Source: Euzebya pacifica
GTDB lineage: Bacteria; Actinomycetota; Nitriliruptoria; Euzebyales; Euzebyaceae
DNA: 64,000 bases
Assembly (NCBI RefSeq): GCF_003344865.1
Contig: NZ_CP031165.1
Coordinates: 4,531,910-4,595,909, forward strand
Direction: 5' to 3'
Under the pieces are notes generated by a model. That model did not search any database. It worked only from the letters and a program-made list of their open reading frames with translations, and was not told the origin of the DNA. This document shows, in pieces, positions 19,859 to 29,137 of this stretch; the stretch's first letter is position 1; each line of letters starts with the position of its first letter. A program made the translations under genes and the position numbers.

Positions 19859-20809
19859 ATGACTGCCCCAGCCTCGATGTCCGCGGAGGTCTCCTTCCCC
19901 TCGGGCACGCTGACCCTCGCCGGGACCCTGCGCCGCCCCGACGGCCCGGCCACCGGCGCCGCCGCCCTGCTGATCAGCGGGTCCGGGCCCCTCGATCGTG
20001 ACTCCAACGCCAAGAAGGCCCCGCTCCGGGTATCGGCGCTGCTGGCCGACGCGCTGGCTGACGCCGGGGTCGTGTCGTTGCGCTACGACAAGCGCGGCGT
20101 CGGCGACAGCGACGGGGACTACGACTCCGCTGGCCTGCACGACAACATCGATGACGCGGTGGCCGCCCTGGCGTTCCTCGGGGCGCAGGACGGGGTGGAC
20201 CCCGAGCGCGTCGTCGTCGTGGGCCACTCCGAGGGTGCGCTGATCGCGCTGGACATCGCCGCCAACCACGGGGACCGCATCGGCGGCGCAGCGCTGCTCG
20301 CCGGGACGACGCACGACGGCGAGGCGGTGCTGCGTTGGCAGGCCACCCGTGTGGCGGAGTTCCTGCCCGCGCCCGTTCGCTGGCTGCTGAAGCTGATGCG
20401 CACCGACATCGCGGCCAGCCAGACCAAGCGGCTGGCATCCATCAAGGCTTCCACCAAGGACGTCATGCGCGTGCAGGTCGTCGCGAAGATCAACGCGAAG
20501 TGGTTCCGCGAGTTCATGGCCTTCGACCCCCGACCGTTGCTGGGGCGAGTCACTGTCCCGCTGCTGGCCGTCACGGGCGCGGGGGACGTCCAGGTGGACC
20601 CCGCAGACGTGGAGGAGGTGCGGCAGCTGGTCACGGCGCCGTTCGAGGGCCACGTGGTTGACGGCGTCAACCACATCCTCCGCGCCGGGGACCCCTCCCC
20701 CACCACCTATCGCAAGCAGACGGGCAACCCGTTGGACGATCGCGTGCTCGACCACCTCACCGGCTGGATCGCACGGCTCCCGTCGTACCGGGACGCGATG
20801 GAGGGCTAG
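19859..20809 (+). CDS. Alpha/beta hydrolase
   Basis: A 316-residue serine hydrolase. It has SGSGPLDRDSN at the oxyanion side, a mobile strand with SLRYDKRGVGDSDGDYDSA, the nucleophile elbow VVVGHSEGALIAL (Ser), an acid region VTGAGDVQVDP and the catalytic His in VDGVNHILR. It resembles YqhI/YqkD-type dienelactone or esterase-like cytoplasmic hydrolases; the substrate is unknown. It is divergent from the ArsR-like repressor and its stop overlaps the convergent PQQ-protein stop by 4 bp (CTAG at 20806-20809). Confidence 0.9.
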   Translation: MTAPASMSAEVSFPSGTLTLAGTLRRPDGPATGAAALLISGSGPLDRDSNAKKAPLRVSALLADALADAGVVSLRYDKRGVGDSDGDYDSAGLHDNIDDAVAALAFLGAQDGVDPERVVVVGHSEGALIALDIAANHGDRIGGAALLAGTTHDGEAVLRWQATRVAEFLPAPVRWLLKLMRTDIAASQTKRLASIKASTKDVMRVQVVAKINAKWFREFMAFDPRPLLGRVTVPLLAVTGAGDVQVDPADVEEVRQLVTAPFEGHVVDGVNHILRAGDPSPTTYRKQTGNPLDDRVLDHLTGWIARLPSYRDAMEG

Positions 20810-22422
20810 CCGGTGGGGCCGACGGCGACGACCTGACCCGAGCGGGTACCGACCCAGATCCGCCCCTCCCACACCGCGGGTGTCGACTCCACGCACCCGC
20901 CCACCGGCAGCGTCCACAGCGGGTCGGGGGCCACGTCGGCGTCCCCGGACAGGTCGAAGGCGTGCAGGTTACCGGCGCAGTCACCCTGCACCAGCACGTC
21001 GTCGACCACGACCGGAGAGGACCACAGGTGGTCACCGAGGTCGATGGTCCAGCGCTGCTCGCCGGTTGCCCGGTCGAGGCCGAGCAGCAGCCCTGCGGTG
21101 GTCGGCACGAGCAGCAGGTCCTCGTGGATGGCCGGGGTGCCCCACACCCCGGCCACCTCAGGCCGGTCGGCGACCGCCGGGTCGTGCACGGCCCACACGA
21201 CCGGATCGTCGGGCTGGGTCGGGTCGAGCTTGACGACCTGCCCGAGCGTGGCCGCGCGGTCGGTGTGCCGTTCCCACTCCGCCGCCGCGTACAGCATCCC
21301 CTCGTCGTCGACGACGATCGAGGCGTCGGTGTCATCGCCGATCCAGAACCGCAGCGTCCGCGTCGGCGGTTCGGTCGAGGTCCCGTCGAGGATGGCGGAC
21401 ACGTCCCAGCCCTGGATCAAGCCGCCGGAGTTGCCGAAGTAGACGATCCCGTCGTGCAGGGCGACCGATGACTCGATGGACACGTTGTTGCCGACCGCGG
21501 CCAGCAGCTCGTCGTCGAAGCCGGCCACGTCGGCGATCACCTCCGGGTCCATCGCCACGAGCCCGTCGGCGTCCAGCGTGCGGTTGAGGCGGACGACGAA
21601 CAGGCGGCTGTTCTCCCCTCCCACGATCAGGTGGTCGTCGACCACCAGGCCGCTGCCGTCCCAGTCGTCGTTCCAGCGGGTCGGGCCGGTCGCGTCGGCA
21701 GCGGTCAGCGCCCACAGCTCGCGTGCCTCGGTGCCGTCGACGGCGATGGCCCGGTAGCGCCCGTCGCGCGAGCCGGTGTAGACGATCGGGAAGCCGTCCG
21801 GGTCGATGGTGACCGACCCCTTGATGATGTCGCCGGTGGGGAACGGCGGGAGGATCGCCTCGCCGGTGTCCGCGTCGACGAAGTTCACGTTGCGGTCGTA
21901 GGCACCGAAGACCAGCCACGTGCGGTCCTCGCGTTCGACCACGGCGGGTTGGCCGGTCCAGCCGGTGCCGCACCAGGTCTTGGTCTCCTCCCCCACGGTG
22001 GAGTCGGCGCACATCGCGTGGCCGGGATACCGCCAGTCGATCGCGGGTTCGGTCAGCGGGACGGGGCCGGTGCCGTGGAACGTCCGGTGCGCGTTGCCGC
22101 GGAAGGTCAGCAGCCCGGGAACCGCCTGCGTTTCCTCCACCGGGGTCGGGGTCGGTGTCGGCGTGGGGGCGGGCGACGGTGTCGGCGCGGCGGTCGGCGT
22201 CGGCACGGGGGTCGGCGTCGGGACGTCGGTCCGTGCCTCGGCCGGGGTCTCGGTGGGCTGGGCGGCGACCAGGAACGGCGCGTCGATCGGCTGCAGCTCG
22301 GGTACGCGGTCCACGACGCTCGACACCAGGTCGACCACTCCCGCCTGACGAAGCAGCGCGGCCGTCAGGAAGGCCGCCAACACAGCGGCCCACACCGCCC
22401 ACTCCCTCGTCGACAGGACCAT
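20806..22422 (-). CDS. Membrane-anchored PQQ-like beta-propeller protein
   Basis: A 538-residue protein. Residues 8-27 are a signal anchor (AVWAAVLAAFLTAALLRQ), residues about 58-95 a Pro/Thr repeat linker, and the rest a beta-propeller built from blades such as WLVFGAYDRNVNFVDADTGE, LLLGLDRATGEQRWTIDLG and RIWVGTRSGQVVAVGPTG. The blade pattern is that of PQQ-binding-like repeats, though no dehydrogenase active site is evident, so it may be a scaffold or sensor outside the membrane. Upstream lies a 50-bp tandem repeat. Confidence 0.87.
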   Translation of the reverse strand: MVLSTREWAVWAAVLAAFLTAALLRQAGVVDLVSSVVDRVPELQPIDAPFLVAAQPTETPAEARTDVPTPTPVPTPTAAPTPSPAPTPTPTPTPVEETQAVPGLLTFRGNAHRTFHGTGPVPLTEPAIDWRYPGHAMCADSTVGEETKTWCGTGWTGQPAVVEREDRTWLVFGAYDRNVNFVDADTGEAILPPFPTGDIIKGSVTIDPDGFPIVYTGSRDGRYRAIAVDGTEARELWALTAADATGPTRWNDDWDGSGLVVDDHLIVGGENSRLFVVRLNRTLDADGLVAMDPEVIADVAGFDDELLAAVGNNVSIESSVALHDGIVYFGNSGGLIQGWDVSAILDGTSTEPPTRTLRFWIGDDTDASIVVDDEGMLYAAAEWERHTDRAATLGQVVKLDPTQPDDPVVWAVHDPAVADRPEVAGVWGTPAIHEDLLLVPTTAGLLLGLDRATGEQRWTIDLGDHLWSSPVVVDDVLVQGDCAGNLHAFDLSGDADVAPDPLWTLPVGGCVESTPAVWEGRIWVGTRSGQVVAVGPTG

Positions 22423-22496
22423 CCGTCCCCAACGCTAGACCCAGCCGCCCGTCCAGCCGAGCACCCTCGGCGGGACCGGCCCACCCCGCCCCATGT

Positions 22497-22638
22497 GTGT
22501 CGCCTCACCAGCGCCCAGCACGGACCAGGGAACACACCTCCGAGGCGTGTCGGCCCACCGGCGCCCAGCACGGACCAGGCAACACACCTCCGAGGCGTGT
22601 CGGCCCACTGGCGCCAACTGCCGACCAGGCGACACGCG
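22497..22638. repeat. Three copies of a 50-bp tandem repeat with hairpins
   Basis: The unit GCGCCCAGCACGGACCAGG recurs at 22511 and 22561, with a decayed copy at 22611, a strict 50-bp period. Each unit contains ACACACCT-CCG-AGGCGTGT, which as minus-strand RNA folds into an 8-bp stem (one G-U) with a 3-nt loop. A further GTGT/ACAC pairing brackets the rest of the unit. It lies directly after the methyltransferase gene at 22639 and before the PQQ gene, so it could act as a transcript end or stability element. There are no spacers, so it is not CRISPR. Confidence 0.85.
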
Positions 22639-23475
22639 TCAGGGGGTGAAGGTCGTGACCTCGACGGCGATGGTGACGTCCAGCGGGTCGGGCAGGCCGG
22701 CCACAAGGTCGGCGATGTCGTCGGGGGTCAGGTGGAAGGCGTTGGGGCCCATGCCGACGATGGCGCGGGCGAGGGTGTGGTCGACGGTGACCGTGTCGCG
22801 GACCGACTCGCGACCGAGCAGGCGCAGGTCGGGCAGCCCCGCCTCCAGCCGCTCGGCCTTGTCGGCGTCGACGGTCAGCAGGCCGAGGGGTTCGACCAGC
22901 TCGGCCAGGTGGTCGGGGGTGGGAGTGACCACGACCAGCCGGCCGCCCGGCCGCAGCACCCGGGCGATCTCCGCGCCGTTGCGGGGGGCGAAGACGCACG
23001 TGACCACGTCCGCCACGCCCTCACCCAGCGGCAGCTCGGCGGTGACGTCGGCCACCACGGCGAACACCCGGTCGTGGGCCCGAGCCGCACGCTTCCCGGC
23101 GGGCTTGGCGCTGTCGATGGCGATGCCGTGCCGATCAGGTGCACCCTCGACCACCGCGGCCAGGTGGTGCCCCGTCCCGGCACCGAGGTCGACGACCAGG
23201 CGGGCGTCCGCCGGAACGGCCTCGACCAACCCGCGGGTGATCGCCGCCTGCATCCCGGCGTCCTGCACGACGGTGCGGGCGTCCAGCATGGCCGGCGTGT
23301 CCCCGGGGTGGCGGATGGCTCCTGCCGCGAGGGTGGCGTATCCCTGTCGGGCGAGGTCGAAGCGGTGCCCGTCGGGGCAGCCGAGCACCCGTCCGTCCAG
23401 CGCGAGGGGGCCGTGGCAGACGGGGCAGCGCAGGGCGGCGATGGCCTCGGGCGTGGCGGTCACGCCGACCAGCAT
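22639..23475 (-). CDS. RlmA-type 23S rRNA guanine-N1 methyltransferase
   Basis: A 278-residue SAM-dependent methyltransferase. The N-terminal zinc knuckle CPVC-x(14)-C-x(3)-H (LRCPVCHGPLA, LGCPDGHRFD) is the hallmark of RlmA/TlrB enzymes that methylate G745 or G748 of 23S rRNA; QGYATLA is also typical. The SAM site is VVDLGAGTGHHLAAV, followed by a CVFAPRNGAEIARVLRPGG loop. Loss or presence of this modification affects macrolide binding in known cases. The start could also be the GTG four codons in. It is upstream of the 50-bp repeats. Confidence 0.88.
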   Translation of the reverse strand: MLVGVTATPEAIAALRCPVCHGPLALDGRVLGCPDGHRFDLARQGYATLAAGAIRHPGDTPAMLDARTVVQDAGMQAAITRGLVEAVPADARLVVDLGAGTGHHLAAVVEGAPDRHGIAIDSAKPAGKRAARAHDRVFAVVADVTAELPLGEGVADVVTCVFAPRNGAEIARVLRPGGRLVVVTPTPDHLAELVEPLGLLTVDADKAERLEAGLPDLRLLGRESVRDTVTVDHTLARAIVGMGPNAFHLTPDDIADLVAGLPDPLDVTIAVEVTTFTP

Positions 23476-23509
23476 GCCCGTCCCTCGCCGGGGATCAGGC
23501 GAGCGTGCG

Positions 23510-23884
23510 TCAGGTCACCGGCTCGATCAGGCGACCGATCGCGACGACGAGGGCCAGCCCGCCCAGCACCGCGTTGGTGACGATCGGTTCGTTGCGCGGA
23601 CGGTGCACGGTGACCGCGGCCATGCCCATGATCGTCGCGAGGCCCAGCGCGGCGACGGGGACGAAGTACGCCGGCAGCGCCGTCAACCCGGGGATGATCA
23701 GCCCGAACGCCCCGACGATCTCGGCGTAGCCGGCCATGCGGGCACGGAAGATCCCGGTGTCGGTGATCCACCCCATCTGCTCGATCGCCAGCAACCGCTC
23801 GGGCGGCAGCAACCCCTTGACGCCACCGGCGAGGAGGAAGACGGCGAACAGCAACCACTGGAGGATCCACAGAAAGGTGTCCAT
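23510..23884 (-). CDS. DoxX-family membrane protein
   Basis: A 124-residue protein with four predicted membrane helices: FLWILQWLLFAVFLLAGGVKG, AGYAEIVGAFGLIIPG, YFVPVAALGLATIMG and TNAVLGGLALVVAIGR. Small DoxX-like proteins are integral membrane proteins whose activity is mostly unknown, some linked to redox. ATG 23884 (MDTFLW) is preferred over 23893. It precedes the methyltransferase gene on the same strand by 34 bp. Confidence 0.85.
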   Translation of the reverse strand: MDTFLWILQWLLFAVFLLAGGVKGLLPPERLLAIEQMGWITDTGIFRARMAGYAEIVGAFGLIIPGLTALPAYFVPVAALGLATIMGMAAVTVHRPRNEPIVTNAVLGGLALVVAIGRLIEPVT

Positions 23885-23995
23885 GACGCCCACTTCTACC
23901 CGGCGTCACCGATGGGACACCCTCGTCCGTCCGGTCCCGCCGCCGCAAGGGCCTCGACGACGGTCAGTCCCGACTGGCGTCGATCCCGACTGCCG

Positions 23996-24751
23996 TCAAT
24001 CCCTCGACTGCAGCTTGGCCAGCAGGCGGAGGATCTCCAGGTACAGCCACACGAGGGTGACCAGCAGGCCGAACGCGGCGTACCACTCGACCTTCGCCGG
24101 GGCGCCGCGGTTGGCGGCGTTCTCGATGAAGTCGAAGTCCAGGGCCAGGTTCAGGGCGGCCACGACGATGACGACGGCGGAGATGCCGATGGACAGCAGG
24201 CTGTTGCCGTGCAGGAACCCGAAGTTGATCCCGAAGAAGCCGAGCACGAACGACAGCAGGTAGGTGACGAAGATCGCGCCGGTCGCGGTGGCCACGACCA
24301 TGCGGAAGCGCTGGGTGACCCGGATGACGCCGGTGCGGTACAGCGTCAGCATGACGGCCAGCACCACACCGGTGCCCACCGCGGCCTGCACGGCGATGCC
24401 CGGGTAGGCGCGCTCGAAGATCAACGAGACGGCACCGAGCACCACACCCTCGACCAGCGCGTACAGCGGCGCCGTCACCGGCGCCCACGCGGGCTTGAAG
24501 GTGGTCGCGATCACCAGCGGCAGGCCGAGGACCACGCCGCCGATCAGCGCGGCGGTCAGCAGCTCGTCGGGGACCACCAGGGCGGTGCCCAGCGCGGTGA
24601 CCACGGCGATGGCGAGGAGGAGGGCGGTCTTGTAGATCGCGCCCTCGACGGTGAAGGCGTCGGTGCGGACGTAGGCGCCGGTGGCCGTGGGCCCCGGCTG
24701 CATCATCCGGTTGAACGCCGATTCCGACAGGGTTGGGTTCGAAGTGCGCAT
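23996..24751 (-). CDS. Bax inhibitor-1/YccA-like membrane protein
   Basis: A 251-residue protein of the actinobacterial YccA-like family. A soluble N-terminal stretch (SESAFNRMM, about 45 residues) is followed by seven hydrophobic helices such as GIAVQAAVGTGVVLAVMLTL and ALNLALDFDFIENAANRGAP, the latter being the conserved C-terminal family motif, then LLVTLVWLYLEILRLL. The family includes calcium-leak-type channels, but the bacterial role is not settled. It is divergent from metG with a 70-bp gap. Confidence 0.9.
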   Translation of the reverse strand: MRTSNPTLSESAFNRMMQPGPTATGAYVRTDAFTVEGAIYKTALLLAIAVVTALGTALVVPDELLTAALIGGVVLGLPLVIATTFKPAWAPVTAPLYALVEGVVLGAVSLIFERAYPGIAVQAAVGTGVVLAVMLTLYRTGVIRVTQRFRMVVATATGAIFVTYLLSFVLGFFGINFGFLHGNSLLSIGISAVVIVVAALNLALDFDFIENAANRGAPAKVEWYAAFGLLVTLVWLYLEILRLLAKLQSRD

Positions 24752-24821
24752 CGGCCCCCAATCTACTGACCCTCGGCAGCCGTCGTCGGTGGAAAGCCGG
24801 CCCGGCTACCCTCATCGGACG

Positions 24822-26534
24822 ATGGCACGCCACCTCATCACCAGCGCCCTGCCGTACATCAACGGCGTCAAGCACCTCGGCAACCTCGTCGGGTCGATGC
24901 TGCCCGCCGATGTCCACGCCAGGTACCTGCGGATGCAGGGCCACGAGGTGCTGGCGATCTGCGCCACCGACGAGCACGGCACCCCCGCCGAGCTGGCCGC
25001 GGCCGAGGCCGGCCAGACGGTGCAGCAGTACTGCGACGAGCAGTTCGAGATCCAGCGCGACCTCGGCGAACGGTTCGGCCTGTCCTGGGACTGGTTCGGG
25101 CGCACCAGCCGCCCCCAGAACCACGAGCTGACCAACCACTTCGCCCGCAAGCTGGAGGAGCACGGCTACCTCGAGGAGCGGTCGATCCAGCAGGTCTACT
25201 CCCCCAGCGAGGACCGGTTCCTGCCCGACCGCTACGTCACCGGCACCTGCCCCCACTGCGGGTTCGAGCGGGCCCGTGGCGACCAGTGCGAGAACTGCGG
25301 CCGGCTGCTGGACCCCACCGACCTGATCGACCCCCGCTCCACCGTGACCGGCGCCACCGACCTCGAGGTCCGCGAGTCCAAGAGCGTCTTCCTGCTGCAG
25401 ACCAAGCTGGCCGATCGGGTCCGCGAGTGGATCGAGACGCAGGAGCAGTGGCCCAACCTGCCCCGCTCGATCGCCCTGAAGTGGCTGGACGAGGGCCTGC
25501 AGGACCGCGACATCACCCGCGACCTGTCGTGGGGCGTGCCGGTCGAACGGCCCGGCATGGAGCACAAGGTCTGGTACGTCTGGTTCGACGCGCCGATCGG
25601 TTACATCGCCTCCACCAAGGAGTGGGCTGACGCAGACCCGACCGGCGAGCGTGACTGGCGCAGCTGGTGGTACGACTCCGACGACGTCACCTACACCGAG
25701 TTCATGGGCAAGGACAACGTCGCCTTCCACACCGTCAGCTTCCCGATCACCCTGATCGGCTCGGGCGAGCCGTGGCACAAGGTCGACTTCCTCAAGGCGT
25801 TCAACTGGCTGACCTACGAGGGCGGCAAGTTCTCGACCTCACAGGGCATCGGCGTGTTCATGGACGACGCGCTGGAGCTGCTGCCGGCCGACACGTGGCG
25901 CTGGTACCTCATCGCCAACGCGCCGGAGTCCGACGACGCCTCCTTCACCTGGCCGCTGTTCCAGCAGGCCGTCAACGGCGACCTCGGCGGCAAGCTGGGG
26001 AACTTCGTCAACCGGACGCTGTCGTTCACCCGCAAGCAGTACGGGGAGGAAGTCCCCGCTGGGGGCACCACCGGCGAGGTGGAGGAGCAGCTGGCCGCCG
26101 ACGTGCGGGCCAAGCTCGACGAGCTGGCCGGCCTGTACGAGGCGATGGAGTTCCGCAAGGTCGCCCGTGCCGTCCGCGAGCTGTGGACCCTCGGCGACGC
26201 CTACCTCGAGGTCCGCGAGCCCTGGCGGCTCCGCAAGGCCGAGCAGGCCCCGTGGGGCGACCAGACGGGTGACGAGGCCGCCCAGGCGGTCCTGCGCACG
26301 GCCATCAACCTGATCCCCGTCCTCGCGGCCGCGGCAGCGCCGATCATCCCGACGGCCGCCGCGACGGCAGCTGCGTCGGTCGGCGCCACGACCGAGGCCT
26401 GGCCGACCGTCGACCTGACCGCCCTGCAGCCCGGCCATCCCTTCGAGGTCCCGCCGCTGCTGTTCGGTCGCATCGACGACGACATGGTCGAGGCGTGGCA
26501 GGCGCGGTTCTCCGGAGCCGACGACCGGGGCTGA
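24822..26534 (+). CDS. metG: Methionyl-tRNA synthetase
   Basis: It charges tRNA-Met for initiation and elongation. The 570-residue class I synthetase begins MARHLITSALPYINGVKHLG, where HLGN is the HIGH-equivalent. A zinc-binding insert (CPHC, CENC) lies at about residues 143-162, and the signature KFSTSQG replaces canonical KMSKS. WYVWFDAPIGY and FMGKDNVAFH form the core. Unlike E. coli MetG it lacks the C-terminal dimerisation domain. The ATG at 24822 is set by homology; 47 in-frame codons upstream overlap the divergent gene. It is convergent with rsmI 14 bp away. Confidence 0.96.
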   Translation: MARHLITSALPYINGVKHLGNLVGSMLPADVHARYLRMQGHEVLAICATDEHGTPAELAAAEAGQTVQQYCDEQFEIQRDLGERFGLSWDWFGRTSRPQNHELTNHFARKLEEHGYLEERSIQQVYSPSEDRFLPDRYVTGTCPHCGFERARGDQCENCGRLLDPTDLIDPRSTVTGATDLEVRESKSVFLLQTKLADRVREWIETQEQWPNLPRSIALKWLDEGLQDRDITRDLSWGVPVERPGMEHKVWYVWFDAPIGYIASTKEWADADPTGERDWRSWWYDSDDVTYTEFMGKDNVAFHTVSFPITLIGSGEPWHKVDFLKAFNWLTYEGGKFSTSQGIGVFMDDALELLPADTWRWYLIANAPESDDASFTWPLFQQAVNGDLGGKLGNFVNRTLSFTRKQYGEEVPAGGTTGEVEEQLAADVRAKLDELAGLYEAMEFRKVARAVRELWTLGDAYLEVREPWRLRKAEQAPWGDQTGDEAAQAVLRTAINLIPVLAAAAAPIIPTAAATAAASVGATTEAWPTVDLTALQPGHPFEVPPLLFGRIDDDMVEAWQARFSGADDRG

Positions 26535-26548
26535 ACCCCGTTGGAGGG

Positions 26549-27391
26549 TCAGGTGGCGAGGTCGTAGACCCGGCGCTTGGGCAGGCCGGTCTCGGCCACC
26601 ACCTGCTTGACGGCGTCACGGGTGGAGCTGCCCGCCGCCCGTAGCTCGGCCAGGCGCGCCGACAACGCCTCGTCGGTCCATTCCTCGACCACCTCGGGGG
26701 CGGGCCCGACGACGACGGTGACCTCGCCACGGGGCGGCGTGGCCTCGGCCGCCTCCGCGAGCTCGGCAAGCGTGCCGCGCTGCACCTCCTCGTACAGCTT
26801 GGTCAGCTCGCGGGTCACCGCAGCGGGCCGGTCGGGCCCGAACGCCTCGGCCATCGCCTGCAGGTCGGCCCCCGCCCGGTGCGGGGCGACGTAGAAGACC
26901 AGGGTGCGGTCGTCGCCGGCGACCGCCTCCAGCCTGGCCCGGCGAGGACCGGCCTTGCGGGGCAGGAACCCCTCGAAGGCGAACCGGTCGGTCGGCAGGC
27001 CGCTGATGACCAGGGCGTGGATGACCGCCGCAGGGCCGGGCACGGCAGTGACCGTCAGGCCGGCCTCGGCGACCGCCTTGACCAGCGCATAGCCGGGGTC
27101 GCTGATCCCCGGCGTGCCGGCGTCGCTGACCAGCGCGACCGTCTGGCCGTCGCGGATCCGCTGGACCACACCCCTGGCCCGTTCGACCTCGTTGTGGTCG
27201 TGCACGGCCAGCATCTGCCCCTCGATCCCGGCGTGCTGCAGGAGCTTGCCGGTGCGGCGCGTGTCCTCGCAGGCGATGAGGTCCGCGGACCGCAACGTCT
27301 GCACCGCACGGGGTGAGAGGTCCTCGAGGTTGCCGATCGGTGTGGCGACGAGGACCAGATGGCCATGCGGGCGTTCGCGGAGGGAGTTCAC
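26549..27391 (-). CDS. rsmI: 16S rRNA 2'-O-ribose methyltransferase RsmI
   Basis: It methylates the 2'-OH of C1402 in 16S rRNA. The 280-residue protein has the tetrapyrrole-methylase fold with LVLVATPIGNLEDLSPRAV, ACEDTRRTGKLLQHAGI, the SAM loop SDAGTPGISDPGYALV and the domain-ending REHTKLYEE equivalent RELTKLYEEVQRGTL. I chose the GTG at 27391, which gives the usual short N-terminus; ATGs at 27427 and 27466 are open but would overlap the divergent promoter region. No strong ribosome site is seen. Divergent from the mannosyltransferase gene, as in many actinobacteria. Confidence 0.92.
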   Translation of the reverse strand: MNSLRERPHGHLVLVATPIGNLEDLSPRAVQTLRSADLIACEDTRRTGKLLQHAGIEGQMLAVHDHNEVERARGVVQRIRDGQTVALVSDAGTPGISDPGYALVKAVAEAGLTVTAVPGPAAVIHALVISGLPTDRFAFEGFLPRKAGPRRARLEAVAGDDRTLVFYVAPHRAGADLQAMAEAFGPDRPAAVTRELTKLYEEVQRGTLAELAEAAEATPPRGEVTVVVGPAPEVVEEWTDEALSARLAELRAAGSSTRDAVKQVVAETGLPKRRVYDLAT

Positions 27392-27453
27392 GCGCACTAT
27401 CGTCGCGGCACGAACGGTGCCCGTCATCAACCGGTACGGTTCGCCATCGCCGG

Positions 27454-29124
27454 ATGACCGCATCACTCGACACGCGCGACGACGCCACCGCAGACGAGGC
27501 CCCGTCAGAGCACACGGGCCGGTCGTGGCGTGACCGGACGTCCTCGCAGTGGCTGTGGGCGGTGGTGCTGCCGCTGATCGTGGTCACGATGGCCGGTGCG
27601 ATCCGCTTCCACCAGCTCGGCCAGCCCGAGCGGTGCTACTTCGACGAGACGTACTACTACTACGACGCGCGCGACTACCTGTCGGTCGGCACCGAGACGT
27701 CCTTCGCCGTCCACCCGCCGGTCGGCAAGTGGCTGATCGCCATCGGTGTGGCCACCTTCGGGGTGGACGAGGGCTCGCCGATCGATGCGGCGGTGACCGA
27801 GGAGCCCGACGGCTGCGTGGTCCGGGAGGGCGAGGAGGACAACCCTGCCGCCCGCGCTCGCGAGGCCGAGGAGGCGTTCGCCCGCCGCGTCATGTCGGCC
27901 GTGTTCGGCACGGGTGCCGTCGCCGTCGCCTACTTCGTCGGCCTGCGCCTGTTCCGTCGCCGTTCCACCGCGCTGCTCGGCGCCACGTTGCTGGCCGTCG
28001 ACGGGCTCGCGGTCACGATGTCGCGCATCTCGATGCTGGACATCTTCCTGCAGTTCTTCGTCCTGCTCGGTGTCCTCGCCCTGCTGATCGACCGCGACCG
28101 CCTGTGGGACGGGGCGCCCGACTTCGTGCCCGACGAGCCGCCGGACACCCCGCCGGACCGAGACCGCAAGTGGCTGTGGGCCGCAGGGCTCTTCCTCGGG
28201 CTCGCCGTCGCCACCAAGTGGTCGGGGCTGGCCCCGCTCGGCCTGGCCTGGGCGTTCGTCGCGTTCAGCGAGCTCGCGTGGCGTCGTCGCTGGACCGGGT
28301 CGCCATGGCCGGACCTGGTGCGGGGGGTGTCCCGCGCGATCCTGGCGCTGGTCCTCGTCCCGATCGTTGTGTACCTCACGTCCTACGCGGGCTGGTTCGC
28401 CAACTTCGAGGACACCCGCAAGGCCGACCGCTGCAACCTCGTCGCGACGACCGAAGCGTCCGCGCAGGCCGACGACGCCGCCACCGTGCCCGCCCTGCCG
28501 GGCGACGCCACCGAACCGGGCTGCGACGGCTTCGTGGAGTCCTTCGAGCAGATCACGGGGGGCTGGTGGGAGGAGCAGGGCGAGATCTTCCGCTTCCACC
28601 GCGACCTGGAGGCGGAACATCCCTACCGCGCACCCGCGACGACGTGGCCGCTGATGACGCGCCCGGTCGCCTACTACTACGAGTCCTGCGCCGCCGATCG
28701 CGAGCCGGGGACGGAGTGCGCGGTGGAGGAGGGCAACGTGGCGGAGGTGCTCGGCATGGGCAACCCCGCGACCTGGTGGCCGGCGCTGCTCGGTTATCCC
28801 GTGCTGCTGTGGTTCGCGTTCGCCCGACGACGCTGGCAGGCCCTGACCATCGCCTTGTTCCTGTTCGGGCAGTCCGTGCCGTACCTGCTGTCCCCACGGC
28901 CGGTCTTCCTGTTCTACCTGACCCCTGTCGTGCCGTTCATCGCCCTGTCGCTGGCCTACCTCGCCGACCGTGCCCTGGACAGTCGCTCGGCCCGGTGGGT
29001 GCCTGCGGCCATGACGATCGTGGCGCTGGTCGGGTTCGCCTACTGGTCACCGCTGTTCCTCGGCCTGGAGATCCCGCGAGGCCTGTGGGACGCGCTGATC
29101 TGGGTCCGACCGGGATGGATCTGA
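27454..29124 (+). CDS. Dolichyl-phosphate-mannose--protein mannosyltransferase (Pmt)
   Basis: A 556-residue GT-C glycosyltransferase that O-mannosylates exported proteins. It has about ten membrane helices. The catalytic acidic pair lies in CYFDETYYYYDARDYL after the first helix, followed by HPPVGKWLIAIG. SRISMLDIFLQFFVLLG and ATKWSGLAPLGLAWAF are further family motifs. A hydrophilic extracytoplasmic loop rich in Ala/Asp and containing two Cys (about residues 325-355) is characteristic of this branch. The opposite rsmI-pmt arrangement is classic in actinobacteria. No ribosome site is obvious before ATG 27454, so leaderless translation is possible. Confidence 0.93.
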   Translation: MTASLDTRDDATADEAPSEHTGRSWRDRTSSQWLWAVVLPLIVVTMAGAIRFHQLGQPERCYFDETYYYYDARDYLSVGTETSFAVHPPVGKWLIAIGVATFGVDEGSPIDAAVTEEPDGCVVREGEEDNPAARAREAEEAFARRVMSAVFGTGAVAVAYFVGLRLFRRRSTALLGATLLAVDGLAVTMSRISMLDIFLQFFVLLGVLALLIDRDRLWDGAPDFVPDEPPDTPPDRDRKWLWAAGLFLGLAVATKWSGLAPLGLAWAFVAFSELAWRRRWTGSPWPDLVRGVSRAILALVLVPIVVYLTSYAGWFANFEDTRKADRCNLVATTEASAQADDAATVPALPGDATEPGCDGFVESFEQITGGWWEEQGEIFRFHRDLEAEHPYRAPATTWPLMTRPVAYYYESCAADREPGTECAVEEGNVAEVLGMGNPATWWPALLGYPVLLWFAFARRRWQALTIALFLFGQSVPYLLSPRPVFLFYLTPVVPFIALSLAYLADRALDSRSARWVPAAMTIVALVGFAYWSPLFLGLEIPRGLWDALIWVRPGWI

Positions 29125-29137
29125 TGGGCAGGCACCG

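Noticed and set aside
22497-22638. CRISPR-like array
   Set aside because: The 50-bp units are contiguous without unique spacers, and there are no cas genes in the window.
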